From: Gnetum montanum
Taxonomy: Eukaryota; Streptophyta; Gnetopsida; Gnetales; Gnetaceae
Direction of reading: 5' to 3'
DNA length: 64,000 bases
Assembly: GCA_015680685.1 (NCBI GenBank)
Contig: MNCI01001443.1
Coordinates: forward strand, 173,630 to 237,629
Shown here one piece after another: positions 1 to 12,355 of this stretch; position 1 is the stretch's first letter, and each line of letters begins with the position of its first letter. Both the position numbers and the translations under genes were made by a program. Under the pieces are notes generated by a model. That model saw only the letters and a program-made list of their open reading frames with translations. It was not told where the DNA came from and did no database searches.

Positions 1-975
1 TAATGTGCTAGATTTTGAGAGATCTCCATGTACCTACAAACAATGCCAAAACAAATGCAACTTGGAGTCTACACTCTGGGACTATGTCTTCCCCCTCTTC
101 TGAGTAGGGTCAAGTGTAGGAACAATTTTGGGGATTAATGGGGGGTGAAAAAGTAAGCTAGACTACTGATCATTGCCACCAGAGGAACATTGAAATTGAA
201 ATTAATCTCAATGCTATGTTTTGAAAGCTTTTGGAGCCTTTTGGAGACATTTTCCATGTGTCATGCTATCTACGCTGCACAGTGTGACAGAGTGTAGCAT
301 GAACACTTAGAAAAACTTTTGCAAATTTTGACTTGTCATGCTATTTATGTTGCACAACACAGCAAATCATAACAGCATAACACTAGTGCTTCATCAAATT
401 TTGATAAAACTTGTAATGTTTCTCCATGGCACGCTGACCACACTCCAGGGTGTAGCAAGATAGGTAGCCTCGGAAGTCAAAAAATTGCCAAATGAATCTC
501 CCATGTCTAGATAGCTTAATAGATCCTTGTCCAATGCTTAGACAAAATTGGACCCTGAAACTTGTGAAGCTGGCTATGTTGTGTAGCGTAGTAGAGTGTG
601 ATAGGCTCAAAAGATAGAACATTTGCCAAATTGTTTCATCCATCCTAAGAACTTTTGATAGACTCTAGCATGATTCCTGAGTGAACTGGAAACTGGGAGA
701 TGTGTCAAGATAGGTAAGCTAGAGAGCATAGCAAGCTTGACAATCCAAGAGATAGAAAACTTGCCAAATTATTTGGTGCATCCCAAGGAGAAATTGACTA
801 ATTTTGGCTTGAGATTTGTGTATACTAGCCATAGAAGTGTGTGCTATGCTAGCTGTGCTATGGAGCATAGCAGGAAAACTTAGAAAAATTTTGTAAAAAA
901 GAAGGACTTCAAGTGTGCTACGAGGTCAACATTGCACAGCATGACACCAAACTTAGAAAAATATTTCCCAAATTT
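1..975. other. no gene; degenerate repeated words upstream of the opposite-strand gene
   Basis: No convincing coding frame. The stretch holds several diverged copies of a phrase built on AACTTAGAAAAA followed by TTTGCAAATTTTGAC, near 305-335, 875-900 and 950-985. It also has many GTGTAGC, TGCTATG and TAGCATG words. These look like CpG-decayed relatives of the GCGTAGC and TTACGC words in the LTR of the element at 55742. By position it would be upstream or 5' exon sequence of the opposite-strand gene that follows, or distal element sequence near the missing 3' LTR. Confidence 0.35.
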
Positions 976-979
976 GACA

Positions 980-1640
980 CTTAGACAAATCTATCATTGA
1001 TTTACAGGATCCAAAAATTGGTGGTGTTTTAGGGATAGACATTGAAAGATCACAAAAGGAAATATAAGGATAAGCATGAGGCCTATCTTAAGTGGTTAAA
1101 AGAGGAGTCCACCAAGTGGTGCAAGATAAAGATATTCATGAAGGGGATTCAAGTAAAGGGAGTCTTGAAACTATTTGAAGGCTTTCTAAACATGGTTAAT
1201 TTCCCATCTTCTCAAGTCTCTATTGCTTCTAGGGAGGTGACCACTATTACTTTTTTGTAGGATCCACCTACATGGACTGAGATTGATGAAAGTAACATCT
1301 TGATAGGTATTGATTTTAGGGAGGTGGACTAGGCCCACATGATTAAGGAACAAATCCTCCATCATTTAAAGGTTGGCCTTCAAAACCTACCACTAGAAAA
1401 TGTTGCACCTAAGCCTTCCTAGGTTTGCTTATTTTATTTGTTTTAGAATATTTCATTTTATTATGATTTAATTTATAGTTTGTAATTTGCTTTCATACTT
1501 TGCTAATTATCGGTTGAACTTTTATTTTGTTATGGTACAAGTACTATGTGACACCAATGAACCCAATGGTAAAGATGGAAGTGCTTCTTAGCATCCTCCA
1601 GTAGCCCCTTAGTACCATCTTTTGGTCATTACCGTTGGTT
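980..1640 (+). pseudogene. opposite-strand gene remnant of B1
   Basis: Plus-strand frame, opposite to the gag of its own element. It aligns by eye with exons 4 and 5 of the gene at 61975-63661 (minus). Shared points are a lysine-rich start (KRKYKDKHE against QKEKYHKLL), a VLKLFEGF / AFEKFQEQ block, a SREVTTITF / EREITLPRDE block, then PPTWTEIDE against PRWTSVEKG and a final LP..APKPS against LPFAADAGPS. The open frame ends near 1260 and homology continues past that stop to about 1420. A spacer like the 62209-62286 intron follows, and a GTACAA resumption at about 1537 mirrors the last exon. A TTTACAG just before GATCC near 1008 could be an acceptor. Function is unknown. Two copies in the same antisense position argue that it belongs to the element family. 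Confidence 0.6.
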
Positions 1641-1982
1641 ATCTCTATAATTTTGTTGATCATGTCATTGATGTTATCATGTTCTTTGTGGCTAGTGTTA
1701 GCTTATGATTTGGTTGATGGTTCATTGCTTAAAAGTTTCTGACACTATGTGACCTTGGTTACAGAAATTTAAGCTATTATTATTTTTTTAAAATTTAAAT
1801 TTGATTTATATGTTTTCATGTTTAATGTTTTATATATGTTTGATGTTTTACATTTTTGTTCATGTCATAGGCTATGTTGGTTAACTTATAGGATTTTGAT
1901 TGGTTACAAAAAGGTAAAATTAGCTATATGTGGGCTACTATGGTGTGAACTAGGTTGTAAATGGTGATAAATAGTTTTTTAG

Positions 1983-2200
1983 TTTTAGGACATCATGAGA
2001 CATGTGATGTTTTGGCAGTTTTAGGCCATGGTGGGGCCTATGTTTTGCAAATTTTAGGTTATGGAGGGTCCTAAATTTTGCTAGTTTTGGGACATGGTGG
2101 ACCCTATGATTTGCCAATTTTGGGTCATGTAGAGCCCTATGATTTGCTAATTTAAGGCCATTCTAGGCCCTACATTTTGCTACTATTGGTCCATGGAAAC
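1983..2200 (+). repeat. 33-bp tandem array with GGCC half-palindromes
   Basis: Five consecutive units of exactly 33 bp (2019-2051, 2052-2084, 2085-2117, 2118-2150, 2151-2183), preceded by a 36-bp variant (1983-2018) and followed by a partial unit. Each unit starts TTTTAGG and contains an imperfect palindrome of the form GGCCATGGTGGGGCC. The array lies between the 3' end of the opposite-strand gene and the 3' end of the protease, which point towards each other. An array with the same core and orientation, but a 27-bp period, sits in the same place at 61618-61784. Confidence 0.85.
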
Positions 2201-2699
2201 CATACAATTTAGAAAGAAAATTTTTATTAGTCTTTTATGTGTTTTAAAAAAATTATGAGTTTTTCATGTTGTAAAGTTTTTTTTTATATTTTTCATATTT
2301 TATGTTCTAAAATAAAAAGGCATAAATGGAAAATTATAAAGAAGAAAAAACCTTAGGCTATCTTTGAAGTAAAGGTTAAAACAAAGTAAAAATAAAAGTC
2401 AACAAAATGGTGCATACAGGTAACATGCAAACTAGGCTAAAAGGGTTATAGCTAAAGAGGGACACATAGTTATAAGCACAAGGGCAAGCAGATCAAGGCA
2501 TGAATTAATCATGTAAGTTGTTACTAGTCTTTGAAAGATTAGAAAATGTGTATGGTCTACTTTGCACTATTCTATATTCCCCATTTCCTTCACTAACTAC
2601 GTTGAAATGGAGCTCTTCCCATGGTGCATCCATGGTCCCATCATTATTGATTTCAGCTTCTTCTGATCTATCGAGCTTCTTGAATTTGTGGTTAATAGT

Positions 2700-5600
2700 A
2701 GAAGTTTCTTCCTAAAAATCCACTTTGGATCCTTATTCTATGTTAACATTTTTGACTACCAAAGGAACTACATTGTCACCATGGATGTTTATCTTACCTT
2801 TCTTGTAAGGTAGGTAAATTTTTTTGGTGGATTGATGAGGAAACAACTCATAATTATGTTAGCCAAGGCCTCCCCAAGATAAGGTTGAATCTTGGTATCT
2901 ATTCAATCATCAAGAAATTGGCTATTATGGGGAAATTGTTCCCCTATCACAAGTGTAAAGAAATAAAGCCTTTTACAGCCACCTAAGATTCATTGAAGGA
3001 TTTAAAATCAGAAGTTGAAGTTTTTTACTTATGCTCAATTACACCTAGATGTTCTACAATGGTATAAGATATTAGATTTATTTCCACTCCATCATGAACA
3101 TGCATCCTATGAACTTTTTATTAAACTACTCTTATGGTTATAAATAGGGGAGATTTGGTTATCTCACAATCTTGGGGATTGGGCTTGACTTTGCTATCAT
3201 GAAACACTAGTGTCATTGATATCATTTATTTTTTTGGTGAAGATGGTACCATCACTGCATGGATGGAATCTTCATAATAATAGAGGTCAATAGCTTTAAT
3301 AATGCTTCAAAGTATGTAGTGGAAGTAATCACCACAAGGTCATATAGGCTAAGGAACATGTTCTTTTGTTTTAACAATTACTTAACCTATTCCATTACAG
3401 TGAGGAAGTCCTTGTTATTGATTGTAGGCTTCTCATTCTTAGTGTTCATGATGTCATTAATATACCTTAGGATGTGAACTTCATGATTCAATGATTATGC
3501 TTTGGATTCTTTATTCTTCCCTTGTGGCTTGGGGTCCTCTTATGGTTGACTAGTTGAAGTGGCCTAAGTGTTAGAGCTCATTGGAACAAATAAGATGGGA
3601 GCAGGCTTTAGCAGGACCACCTCCTTCCATGGCTTTGCTTGTTGTCATTATCCTTATTCTTTGGCATGGGATTCTTGCATTATTTTCTTCAGGATTTCTT
3701 ATTATTGGTGGTTGATTATGAAGAAGCCATTGCATTGGCAACTATAGGACGACGTTGTTCATTTGCAAGAGTAGCTTTGGTTGTAGTAGGAAGAGGCACC
3801 CTGATCACAAACGGATCCTTTGGAGGCATAGGTGATGGAACCCTCATAAAAAAAGGGAACCTTGAACTAGTTGAAGCTAAAGTACCTTGATCATTATGAG
3901 GAGGTACATGAATCATGAACAACTTCCATGCAGGTTTATAGTTATTAGTAACATTGAATGTTGCAATAGTGTACGGGTTGTTGTTAGTATTCAATGGGTC
4001 CTTGTAGGCTTACATGGATTGGTTTTGCATCTAAACTTAATTTGAGGCATCAAATATCAATTCATCCTTTATAGGTCATCCTTTAGTTCTAGTAAAAATT
4101 CAATATCATGACCTAACAGTTGATGATAGTGGCAAAAATGATCAAGCTTGAAGTGCTTAGGTATCGAGCGGATCATCCTTGGTTGCAAGAGTGGGTTTTT
4201 TGGCTATCTTGAATAGTCTATCATGCCTTTGGTGGGTATTTTCAGTTATTGATTTTTAATATATTATTCCACTCTTCAAGAACTAATCAAGGAGTTCTTA
4301 TGGTTTCAATAGTAACCTAATATACTTCAACTAGTCTTTTTGTTCAAAGTTAGACCTTGTAGTGGTTGATGCATAGGCCCCAGGAATTGATGGTTGATTA
4401 TTCATTCTGGGGGCCTTAGGTTGATTCATTTTAGGTCTTTGTGTGATCTTGTTATCTTTTTCCATAGTGTCCATGGCTATGCTATTTTTCCTTCATAGCT
4501 CCTTATCCTTCTGGGTGTCTTTGTTCTTATATCCCACATAGGCAAGATCATGACTAGCCTCAACCATGTCCTCTATGTTATTTATTTGGGAAAAGACTTG
4601 GCTAAGTGACCATGGGCCTAAATAACATAATTTTTTCTTAATCAAGAAATTAATCACCCCTTTGAATATATCTAGAAGATGGGCCTCAACTATCAGTTCT
4701 AGAATCTCATTAAGAAGAGAATTCCATCATTGTAGAAACTTTTGTACAAGCTCAAGGGGTCCTTACTTAATGTTCATTAACTAGTCAAGATTCATCTTAG
4801 GTTTCAAGTTGTACTTGAAATGGTTAACAAACTATGAAATTAAGTCTTTAAGTAAGGATATCAATCCTCTTGGTAGTGCATGGTACTAGTCTAAGGCTTT
4901 GTTGGTAAAAGACATGAGAAAAATCCACATAATCATATGTGGCCAAGCTTGCAATAGTAGCACTCAAAGTAGAAGGTTATAAGATGGGAATTAGGGTTGT
5001 CCTCACCCTTATACTTTGTGAATTGAGGTATGGGGATGCCTATTGGAAGAGTTATTGATGGGATAGTGGACTAATTGGATCATCCTGATAGAAATCCATT
5101 ATCTTTAAAATCTATGTTGTGGAGTCTTCGAGCTTTTGTAACTCTTCTGTCAAGTCTTGAGTCATTTGGGTTGTGGTGTTTTTACAAATGGTTGAGATGT
5201 TAATTGAGAGGCTTGTGACCTCAAGATGGATTATAGTATATAAGGGAGAGGTTGGATTATGGTGGCCATGGGTGGGCTAAACATTGAAAAGGATGTTTAT
5301 GCTAACACTTGAGGCACAAAGGGGAAAAATGGTGTATGTGTCCCTTGGATCTCTTATGGTCCCACTATAGGATCCACTAGTATAGAGAAGGGATGAGCAG
5401 CGGTGAGAACCATTAGTCAAAGATGTGCTGAACTAGGCTACATGGCAAAAGAAATAGAAAAAAAAGGAAGCATGGTTGAGGCACAGATTATGCCTACTAC
5501 ATTGCTATAACTAGTGTAGTCCCATGGAATATATGGGAGATGATGGTTGAGATGCCTATCCCATGGAAGGGATAGGTACGACTGAAGAAACTGTGGTAGT

Positions 5601-5900
5601 TTGAGGGGCTAATTGTTGGAATAGGCTTCCTATGAAATTATTTGGTTTGGGCTCTACCTCTAACTCATGCTGCTCCTCATGCTGGTCTTCCAAATTAAGC
5701 TTTTTACTCCATGCATTCATCTTAATCAATGAGCATTAGTAAGTGGTATCTTGTCATAGGGGGATATATAATTTTTTCCATTATGATGAATTAACTCATA
5801 ATAATTCTTCGATTTAGCCTCTACATGTGGAATGAATAATCTAGATTAGATCATATCGTAGATGTAGTTGTAATTTTTTTGTTGAGCACAACAAAATTTG
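2700..5900 (-). pseudogene. B1 gag-protease remnant
   Basis: Minus-strand coding remnant with many stops and frame changes. Around 4480-4810 it reads like the gag of the 57570-60401 element: a QKFLQ-stop-WNSLLNEI block, then VEAHLLDIFKGVIN, GPWSLSQVFSQI and EASHDLAYVGYKNKD. The proline-rich linker (3716-3994) ends in a PFVIRVP phrase found as PFVIRAP in that element. Near 2800-2900 a protease C-terminal segment survives, with LGEALANIIMSCF against LGRSWLAQLRAVS. The gag N-terminal part lies around 5650-5900. In life this would be the capsid/nucleocapsid precursor and the retropepsin that cleaves it. It is clearly non-functional. Confidence 0.7.
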
Positions 5901-7028
5901 GGCTTTGCCCTCTTTGCCTAAGCAATTGTATATGCTCAACTATAATACGGTCTCTTAGATCATAGATCCTTCATCCCATCCTAACTAGATGCCTTTTCTA
6001 TCATGTTTATGGGAAAAAATGTGGACTTTCTAAAAGGCATAGTCAAGGATGTTGATTTGACTTTTTACTATTTTAGTAAAATTAGTAAGTGGGATTGCCC
6101 GATGGTGTAGTTGGTTGTAAATGATAAAGACATTTGAAACTACTACTACAATGTAAATGGTATATGCTGGACTTAGGAAAATAGTGTTATGGTTTTAAAT
6201 TTGGTACTATGAACTATGCTAGTTTTTCTAGTAGTGTCTATGCTAGAGCATGTAGAGTGGACCACTATGTTTCCTAGTCAACTACACTAAGGTAGGTGGT
6301 GGAAAATGGTTTTCACTTGGTAAAGTCAATCTAGAAAATTTTCCACCTTAGAATAAGTACATTGGTTTTGAAAAATCAAGATATTAAAAAAAATCAAATA
6401 CAAATTTTTGTGTTCTCTAAGGACTATGCTAGAGTCTTAAAGGATCCATGTTCGATTCCTACTAGATTTTCATAGTAGGAGGTTTTGGGTGTCCTTCTAG
6501 GGCTGTGATGTCTTGGGAACACCTTGATTATATATTTTTATGTGCAAAAGTTGTAGGTTTAAGTTTTGACTATGCTAGGTTTAGAGAATCCATCAACTGC
6601 TATGAAAATATTGTAAAAGCCCAAATACCTACAATAGCCATGTTGAGTAGTAGTGATAGGAATTAGAATGCTAATGTTGGATTTGAATTAAAACTTCACA
6701 ATAGGGAGGTTTTAAGTAATTGAACAAGAATATGCTAGCCTTTCAAACACACAAAGCTATATTTTCCTATCAACTATGCTACCTCAATAAAATAGTAGTT
6801 GCTACGAAAACATTTCGACCAAAATCCAAATCACCTACCATAACTACACTAGGTATTATGGGTAAGAATTTGAACACCAGAATTGGTTTTACTATTAAGT
6901 ATTTGCATGTTTTTAATTTCAAAATGTGAAAGACTTGGTATTTGGAGAAGGTTGGAGATGTTTTTGAAAAATGTTGGAATAAGTTGTTTTCTAAGAATTT
7001 GGGCAAAGGTCCTCCTAGTGCTAGAAAC
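5900..7028 (-). other. B1 leader and primer-binding-like segment
   Basis: Long untranslated leader between gag and the LTR, similar in wording to 52366-53605. At its LTR-proximal end the minus strand reads TTTCTAGCACTAGGAGGACC, a decayed form of the TTTCTGGCGCTAGAAGGAGG found just inside the LTR at 57318. This is the expected place for the tRNA primer site. No gene seen. Confidence 0.6.
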
Positions 7029-8395
7029 TATAGCACTTAGAAAATTTGTTCACCGGAAGAATCAAGAATCCTAGGTGAAATAGAATAACCTTGGATTCTA
7101 AGGGCCTTTAAGAAATAGGTTCCAAGGTATCTTGGATGGTCTGGTTGATCACCCAAGGACCTACAAAATGTAAATGGAGAAAATAAAATTGTAGATTCAA
7201 TAGAAAGTAAACACGAAATTAAACTTGAAGCTAAATCTGCACTACAAATGAACTAAAAACATTATTGAAATAACAAAATTGCTAAATGTATAGAGTTCAA
7301 AGAGTACAAATTGTGTGCTTAAATGCACAAGAAGCTTGTTTGAATGAAGATTGAAGTCTGTTGTAGCTCGTAGGTTGTGTTCTATAGTTGAACTCTATGA
7401 TCTAGGTACTTTTCAATGCCAATTGTTAAGAACTTCTTATTGGTTTTCATTAAAATCTACAACTCTGGCTACAAGTGGTATTCCACTCTTGATGTAATTG
7501 TACTATGTTGGAAGTTTCTACTACCCAAAATAGATACCAACTTTCTCTCAAAAGTGCTTACGATTATAAGATAAGGCTATGGGTTGCAAAAATGTTCATT
7601 TGAGATTGTTCAAAATTTTCAAACTTAAATAATGTCTTTATGTTTGACTTTTATAGGTTTTAGGTTGTTGACATTAGACTACAAATTTCTGCCATGATTA
7701 TTAATAGATTAGTGTTTATTTGTAGTTGAAACGGCTATGATTTCTAGTGTAGTTGTTTATTTATGGGTAAGTTTTGATAAACCAAAGCCATCAAAACCCA
7801 TTTGAATACTATTAGTAAATGGACTTTTGATGTTATGATGGATTTCACATCAACTATGCTAGCCTTGGAGGACTACACTAGCATTTGTTAAAATCTTCTA
7901 GAAATGTGGTGACTACGATGACCATGTAAAGATTGTTGAACCTTTATGATGACTATGTTGACCCTTTCTAGAAAATGAAAAACCAAAAACTCCAACATTG
8001 TCCTTGCAACCTCCATGTTTTGTTTTGTGAAAACTATGCTAGGAATTATTGGAAAATGGAAAATCCAATACCACCAATGCTAGGTATAGGTGGTTCCAGT
8101 GTAGTTGAGGCTATACCTAATCAAAAACCATGAAAATGTAATATTTTGTAGTTCCCAAGGAATTTTTAGCCTTCCCAATCCCATATATAGACATAATACC
8201 ACTCTTTCCACTTGGGACGTAAGGTAGTAGCACTTTATGAGGCAGTTTTCAACCTCAAAAAGTTAAAGTATCCAAGATTGTAGCTCATGGGCCATAAACC
8301 TTACATTATTAATAATATCTTGCCTCAAATTGAGTGGTGATGGTTTCAAGTTAAAACATGTGTTTTCTATGTGATGTTTCAGGCCTCAAGGTTAA
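7029..8395 (-). repeat. B1 5' LTR (right end approximate)
   Basis: Long terminal repeat, identified by collinear similarity to 53606-~55270 and by its position next to the primer-site-like segment. The start at 7029 reads TATAGCAC, probably a decayed TG end. The right end is not exact; TG..CA termini are no longer clear. A minus-strand TATA-like CTATATATGGG lies at about 8181-8191, near the end where U3 is expected. Rich in TATGCTAG words. Confidence 0.6.
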
Positions 8396-8439
8396 CATCT
8401 CCAAATTGCTAAGTAAAAGAAAAACCAAGAAAGCAAAAA

Positions 8440-9150
8440 ATAAGAGCAAGCCAACACAACTCTCCTAGATCTTCATCCTCAACATCTTCTTTATTGTCTA
8501 AATTTCATAAGGGAGAGCATGATTGAGATTAAAGTGTGAATGATCAAAAATAGAGTGAAGATAATAGAAGATCCCTTTGCAAGGATGGGATAAGAAACTA
8601 TAGACAAGAGTAAGAAGAAGAGAGATATCATTAAGAAAGAAGGCATAGTAAGTCACATCATAAGAGGCATGGCTATGATAGGGGCCATGATGAATGAGAT
8701 GACTATGATGAACCATTTCTTGGTACATGGAATATAATCAATATTTGTGAGGTAGTTCACATCCCTACCAAGCATTAGAGGAATAGTCAGATTAAATGAC
8801 TTGATATGAATAATATCCCTAATTTTAGAAAGGCTACAATGTTAATCTATAGCACTATCTACAAGCCATTCATAATCTCTGAACCTTAGAAAACATTGAA
8901 AATGACTGGTAGAAGCTGAAGTTATTTCCTAAGATACTCATTAAAGAGGCCAAAAGTTAGTACCAGTTTTTGAGGCTAGAATCTATTCATAGATGGAATA
9001 TGATGCTAGATCTATTTAATGACAATTATCAAACATACTCTAGGATGTCCAACTTGAGAAAATAGATTCAATGGTGAAAAAGATAATCATAAATTTGTTA
9101 ATGCAGTGCTAACAAGATAGTATTATTTGGTACATCAATAACCAAGGCAT
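8440..9150 (+). pseudogene. A0 gag, part 1
   Basis: Degenerate plus-strand gag. It follows the gag of the inserted element A1 (21200-21880) in order: an R/H/S/D-rich low-complexity stretch, then a phrase ending LDMNNIPNF (A1: LDMNNIPCF), the KTLK and SYFLR block (A1: EWKKLKLFPRTL), and the segment read in A1 as LFNDKYQMYSRVSNL. Stops are frequent. The gag is cut at 9150 by element C1 and resumes at 16261. Confidence 0.65.
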
Positions 9151-10319
9151 TGTTAATGCATAAATTTTGGTCACACCAATACTGGGAAAGAAACTCATTT
9201 TAGGAGGCTATTGCCTAGGGCACCTCCCGTATGGGTAGAAAAACCTATGAATAGTCTCAGCTAGAGAGGGCTACATGAGCTTTTGCAAATAATAAACTAG
9301 AAAGAAATATAGAATTTAAATTAAATAATTATCTTCAATATAATAAGTGATTAAAAGAACTAAATTTTCCCTAGTCTCGCTAACGTTGTTGGTCTGTGAC
9401 TGTCGATGGTATCCACTACTGGGTAGGAAGAATGCAATCGCCACAAGAAAGGGAGAGAGAGAGAAAGAGAAAGAGAGATACTACCCACTATAATCCACAC
9501 ATGTCAGCAACTACAGTTCTCAAAGCCTACCATTGTTTGACACCTTTTGTGCACTACTGTAGAGAGGAAGATCATTCACCCACGTTTGCACCACCGTGAC
9601 AAGCTCCTACTCTCGCCAAGAAGACCTACAAGGATCTAATTTTGAGCTATTGGCTCCTGTCTTTGATCCTCCTTGAAGATCAATAGAAGCCTGTAAAGAA
9701 AACAAAAGAAAAGAGGAAATTTTTGCTTAGTGAAGAGAAAGTTGCCCCTTCAAATTAATAGCCAGAGCTTGTTTGGGACTCCCTCCCTCCATCATCCAAG
9801 AGCCTCCCTCTAGACTCCATTTTATAGCCACTATGGCCATCCATAATTATACATACATTTCATGTAATGGCTATAAAAACCACCACCTCTTCTTGTGTAA
9901 TAACACCTACATTGTCCAATTAAGTGCCCACTTATGTCCATAACCATTGTAACTTCTGAAACATTTGCCACTAATGTTCGTAACCACCATAATTAATGAT
10001 CGTAATTGCCATAACTTCCAAAATGTTTGCCACTAATGTCTGTAACCATCATCATTAATGACCATAACTTCCAAAGAGTTTGCCACTAATGACTATAACT
10101 TCCATTGTTAATGACTGTAACTACCATCATTAATGATCGTAATTGCTGAATCTTATAAAACATTTACCACTAATGAATATAACCACCATCATTAATGACC
10201 ACCACTTGACAATTTAAATTCTCACTACTCGCATGATTTTTATTGTGGTTATTAAGGGAAAGAAATATAAATGTTGATAATCATGGCCCCATGAGTCCAT
10301 GGGAGTGTTAACATCAACA
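9151..10319 (-). repeat. C1 3' LTR
   Basis: Direct repeat of 15087-16260, about 1.17 kb. It has a GA-rich microsatellite (about 9448-9479), a minus-strand TATA box CTATAAAA at 9820-9827, and a family of short repeats around 9940-10200 built on CATTAATGAC, CATAACTTCC and TTTGCCACTAATG. The minus-strand sequence just inside, TTTTGGGGCTAAGTG at about 10320-10334, is the likely polypurine tract. Confidence 0.85.
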
Positions 10320-11640
10320 CTTAGCCCCAAAACTTTAATTGGATGCTAGTGCAAGGAACAAGACCACAAAAATTTTAAAATGATGTAATAGATAGACAAT
10401 TACAAACATCACAAAACAAGAAAATGGAAACTTAAAAGTAAACTAAACATGATTAAAATAACCATATAATCAAAAGAGAACTAGACTTGGGCCATCCAAA
10501 CCACACCATCTTATTTAATTAAATTGTAAATATATAATTTTATCTTTTTTAACTACATATATATATATATATAATTAAAATATAATTATGATTTCTTCTC
10601 CAATCTTCTTACAAAGTAAAAGCCAACAACATGTGGACTACTTTGAGCACAAGACCCATACTAAACTTAATGAGGAGGATAGGCTCATATTAGATTGTGG
10701 CCAGTTACAACTTTCAGATTTTTCCTTGGCACCTTTTCTTTTTTGAAAAATAGGTTTAAAATGGGAAATGGACATTAGGGTAAGGACAGCTGCTGGACCC
10801 CATCACACTTAAGAACTTATTACACTACCAATGAACATGGTCCTCATTCCTTTTTCTTTTCTTTTTAAGGAAACTTTGCTTGTGATGTACTTCATTTTTA
10901 AGATAGGAATTCCAACACGAGTCTGGTCGATTAGCTGCATTGGTAGTGAACACAGTCCTCATTCCCATTATTTTTCTTTTGAGGAAAATTTGTCCATGGT
11001 GCAGTTCAACCATTATGTATGTGCCTTTAATTACAATTTGATAGCATCATAGCAGGTCTCTTGGGTGGCTAAGGGTTCACAAATGAAGATGAACACACTT
11101 CACCCTATTGTTCACAAGGTGACCATGAATCATCACACTTGAGGGCTAGGGCTTATGAGAGGGAAAATGGGGTTTTCCAAGGTAACCTAGTGATTATGGC
11201 TAACCCTTCTCCAACATCACCTATCCTACACTCACATTATCATGATGAGTACATGATAAGTTAGCACAAATCTCATACTTCTTAATTCAACATAACTATA
11301 GAAACTAAAACTTTGAAAAATACTAGGAAGAATCAAAGCATTATTGAAATATATAGTATAAAAGATATTTTATCTAATAGTACTAGAAATATTATATAAA
11401 TAATTGTACTCACATTATTTTTGGATAGTGTTCTAATGACCCAATTCCTAGTAACTCAAAAGATCATAATGATTATTAAAATCATATGCAAAGAAAAAAT
11501 CAAAATAATATGCCAAGAAAGAAATTATGGAAGTGCAAAGAAAATATGCAAATGCAACTATATACAAATGAAATGTATGATGAAGGGGAAGAAAATAGGC
11601 AACTAAGAATCTACTAGGTGTCCATGTGGGGCACTTAAGT
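10320..11640. other. C1 distal non-coding interior
   Basis: No gene. Contains an AT microsatellite at about 10554-10574. It also has an imperfect direct duplication of about 70 bp, 10823-10895 and 10939-11010, both reading TGAACA..GTCCTCATTCC followed by a pyrimidine run and AAGGAAA or GAGGAAAA. Short open frames here are artefacts of the duplication. Confidence 0.5.
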
Positions 11641-12148
11641 AGAAATGCTTTGGATGTAATGCATCAAAATTTCTAGATGACTTATATCCTTGCACATCAG
11701 AAACCTTATACACATTGGGGCCAATGACATATTTAATTTTGAATAGGCCTAACCACATAGGAGAGAACTTACTTTGAAGATTTTCATGGTCAAATGTTCT
11801 ATCTTTTTCAAAGACTAGGTCTCATATCTTAAAGACTTCACCAATTTACTTCCTATTAAGATATTTTTTAACAATTTGTTGATGCTTAAGATTACAAAAA
11901 TCAAGACCTAATATTAACTTGCTTGTTTTTTTTGTATCAAGTCTTTCTTTGATATACATTTTAATGATAGGTTTAGTTCTTGGTGGATCATCGAATATAG
12001 CCTTTCTAGGAGAATGTTTCATGGATGTGTCATTAAAATTTAGCACACCTTCAAATGTTTTAAGAGGTAGGGTTTTACTTACATATTTATCTTCCTCTAA
12101 AGGTGGTGGATCACTAAGACAAAATGCATCATGTTTTTGATAAGGCAA
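11640..12148 (-). pseudogene. C1 integrase C-terminal-like segment
   Basis: Minus-strand frame starting inside a linker (DPPPLEEDKYVSKTL) and continuing past one stop. It passes through HQQIVKKYLNRK, DLVFEKDRTF, KFSPMWLGLFKIKYVIGP and VYKVSDVQG to HPKHFYLSAPHGH. This order matches the GDLVL...GKF.P.W.GPY.V......Y.L.D..G pattern at the C-terminus of gypsy integrases, which binds DNA. The catalytic D-D-E core, zinc finger, RT and RNase H that should precede it are absent; the protease lies only about 200 bases upstream. Either a large internal deletion or a retained fusion. Confidence 0.6.
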
Positions 12149-12355
12149 GGTGTCTCCATACCTTTCTTCACCTTATCTAGAACTTTGATAGGATTGGGTG
12201 GAATCTGCATGAGAGACAAGATTTATTTTTGTAGTTCCACTCATATGTTCACTATGCTCAAACTCAATAATCCTAACATAAAGATTAGTGTTTTGATCTT
12301 CAAAAGATTGATTTTGTTGATCCAAGGTTGTAACTACTTGTTTGTAGAAGGGTTC

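Larger units (their letters stand above)
1..8395 (-). mobile_element. B1: decayed gypsy-type LTR element, minus strand, 3' end off window
   Basis: Minus-strand Ty3/gypsy-type element. Reading the minus strand from high to low coordinates it has an LTR (7029 to about 8395), a primer-binding-like segment, a long leader, gag, a retropepsin remnant, then a tandem array and an opposite-strand gene. The order and sequence match the better-preserved element at 55742-64000, and the LTR and leader match the element whose LTR lies at 53606-~55270. No RT or integrase is visible between the protease and the window edge. The 3' LTR must lie left of base 1. The right edge abuts gag-like sequence of the surrounding plus-strand element, so B1 is probably inserted in that element; a target duplication cannot be tested from here. 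Confidence 0.75.

Noticed and set aside
3639-3890. Plus-strand 83-codon frame
   Set aside because: Shadow of the B1 gag-protease linker on the minus strand.
9396-9599. 67-codon frame in the C1 LTR
   Set aside because: Includes the GA microsatellite (an R/E/K run) and is not conserved in frame in the other LTR.
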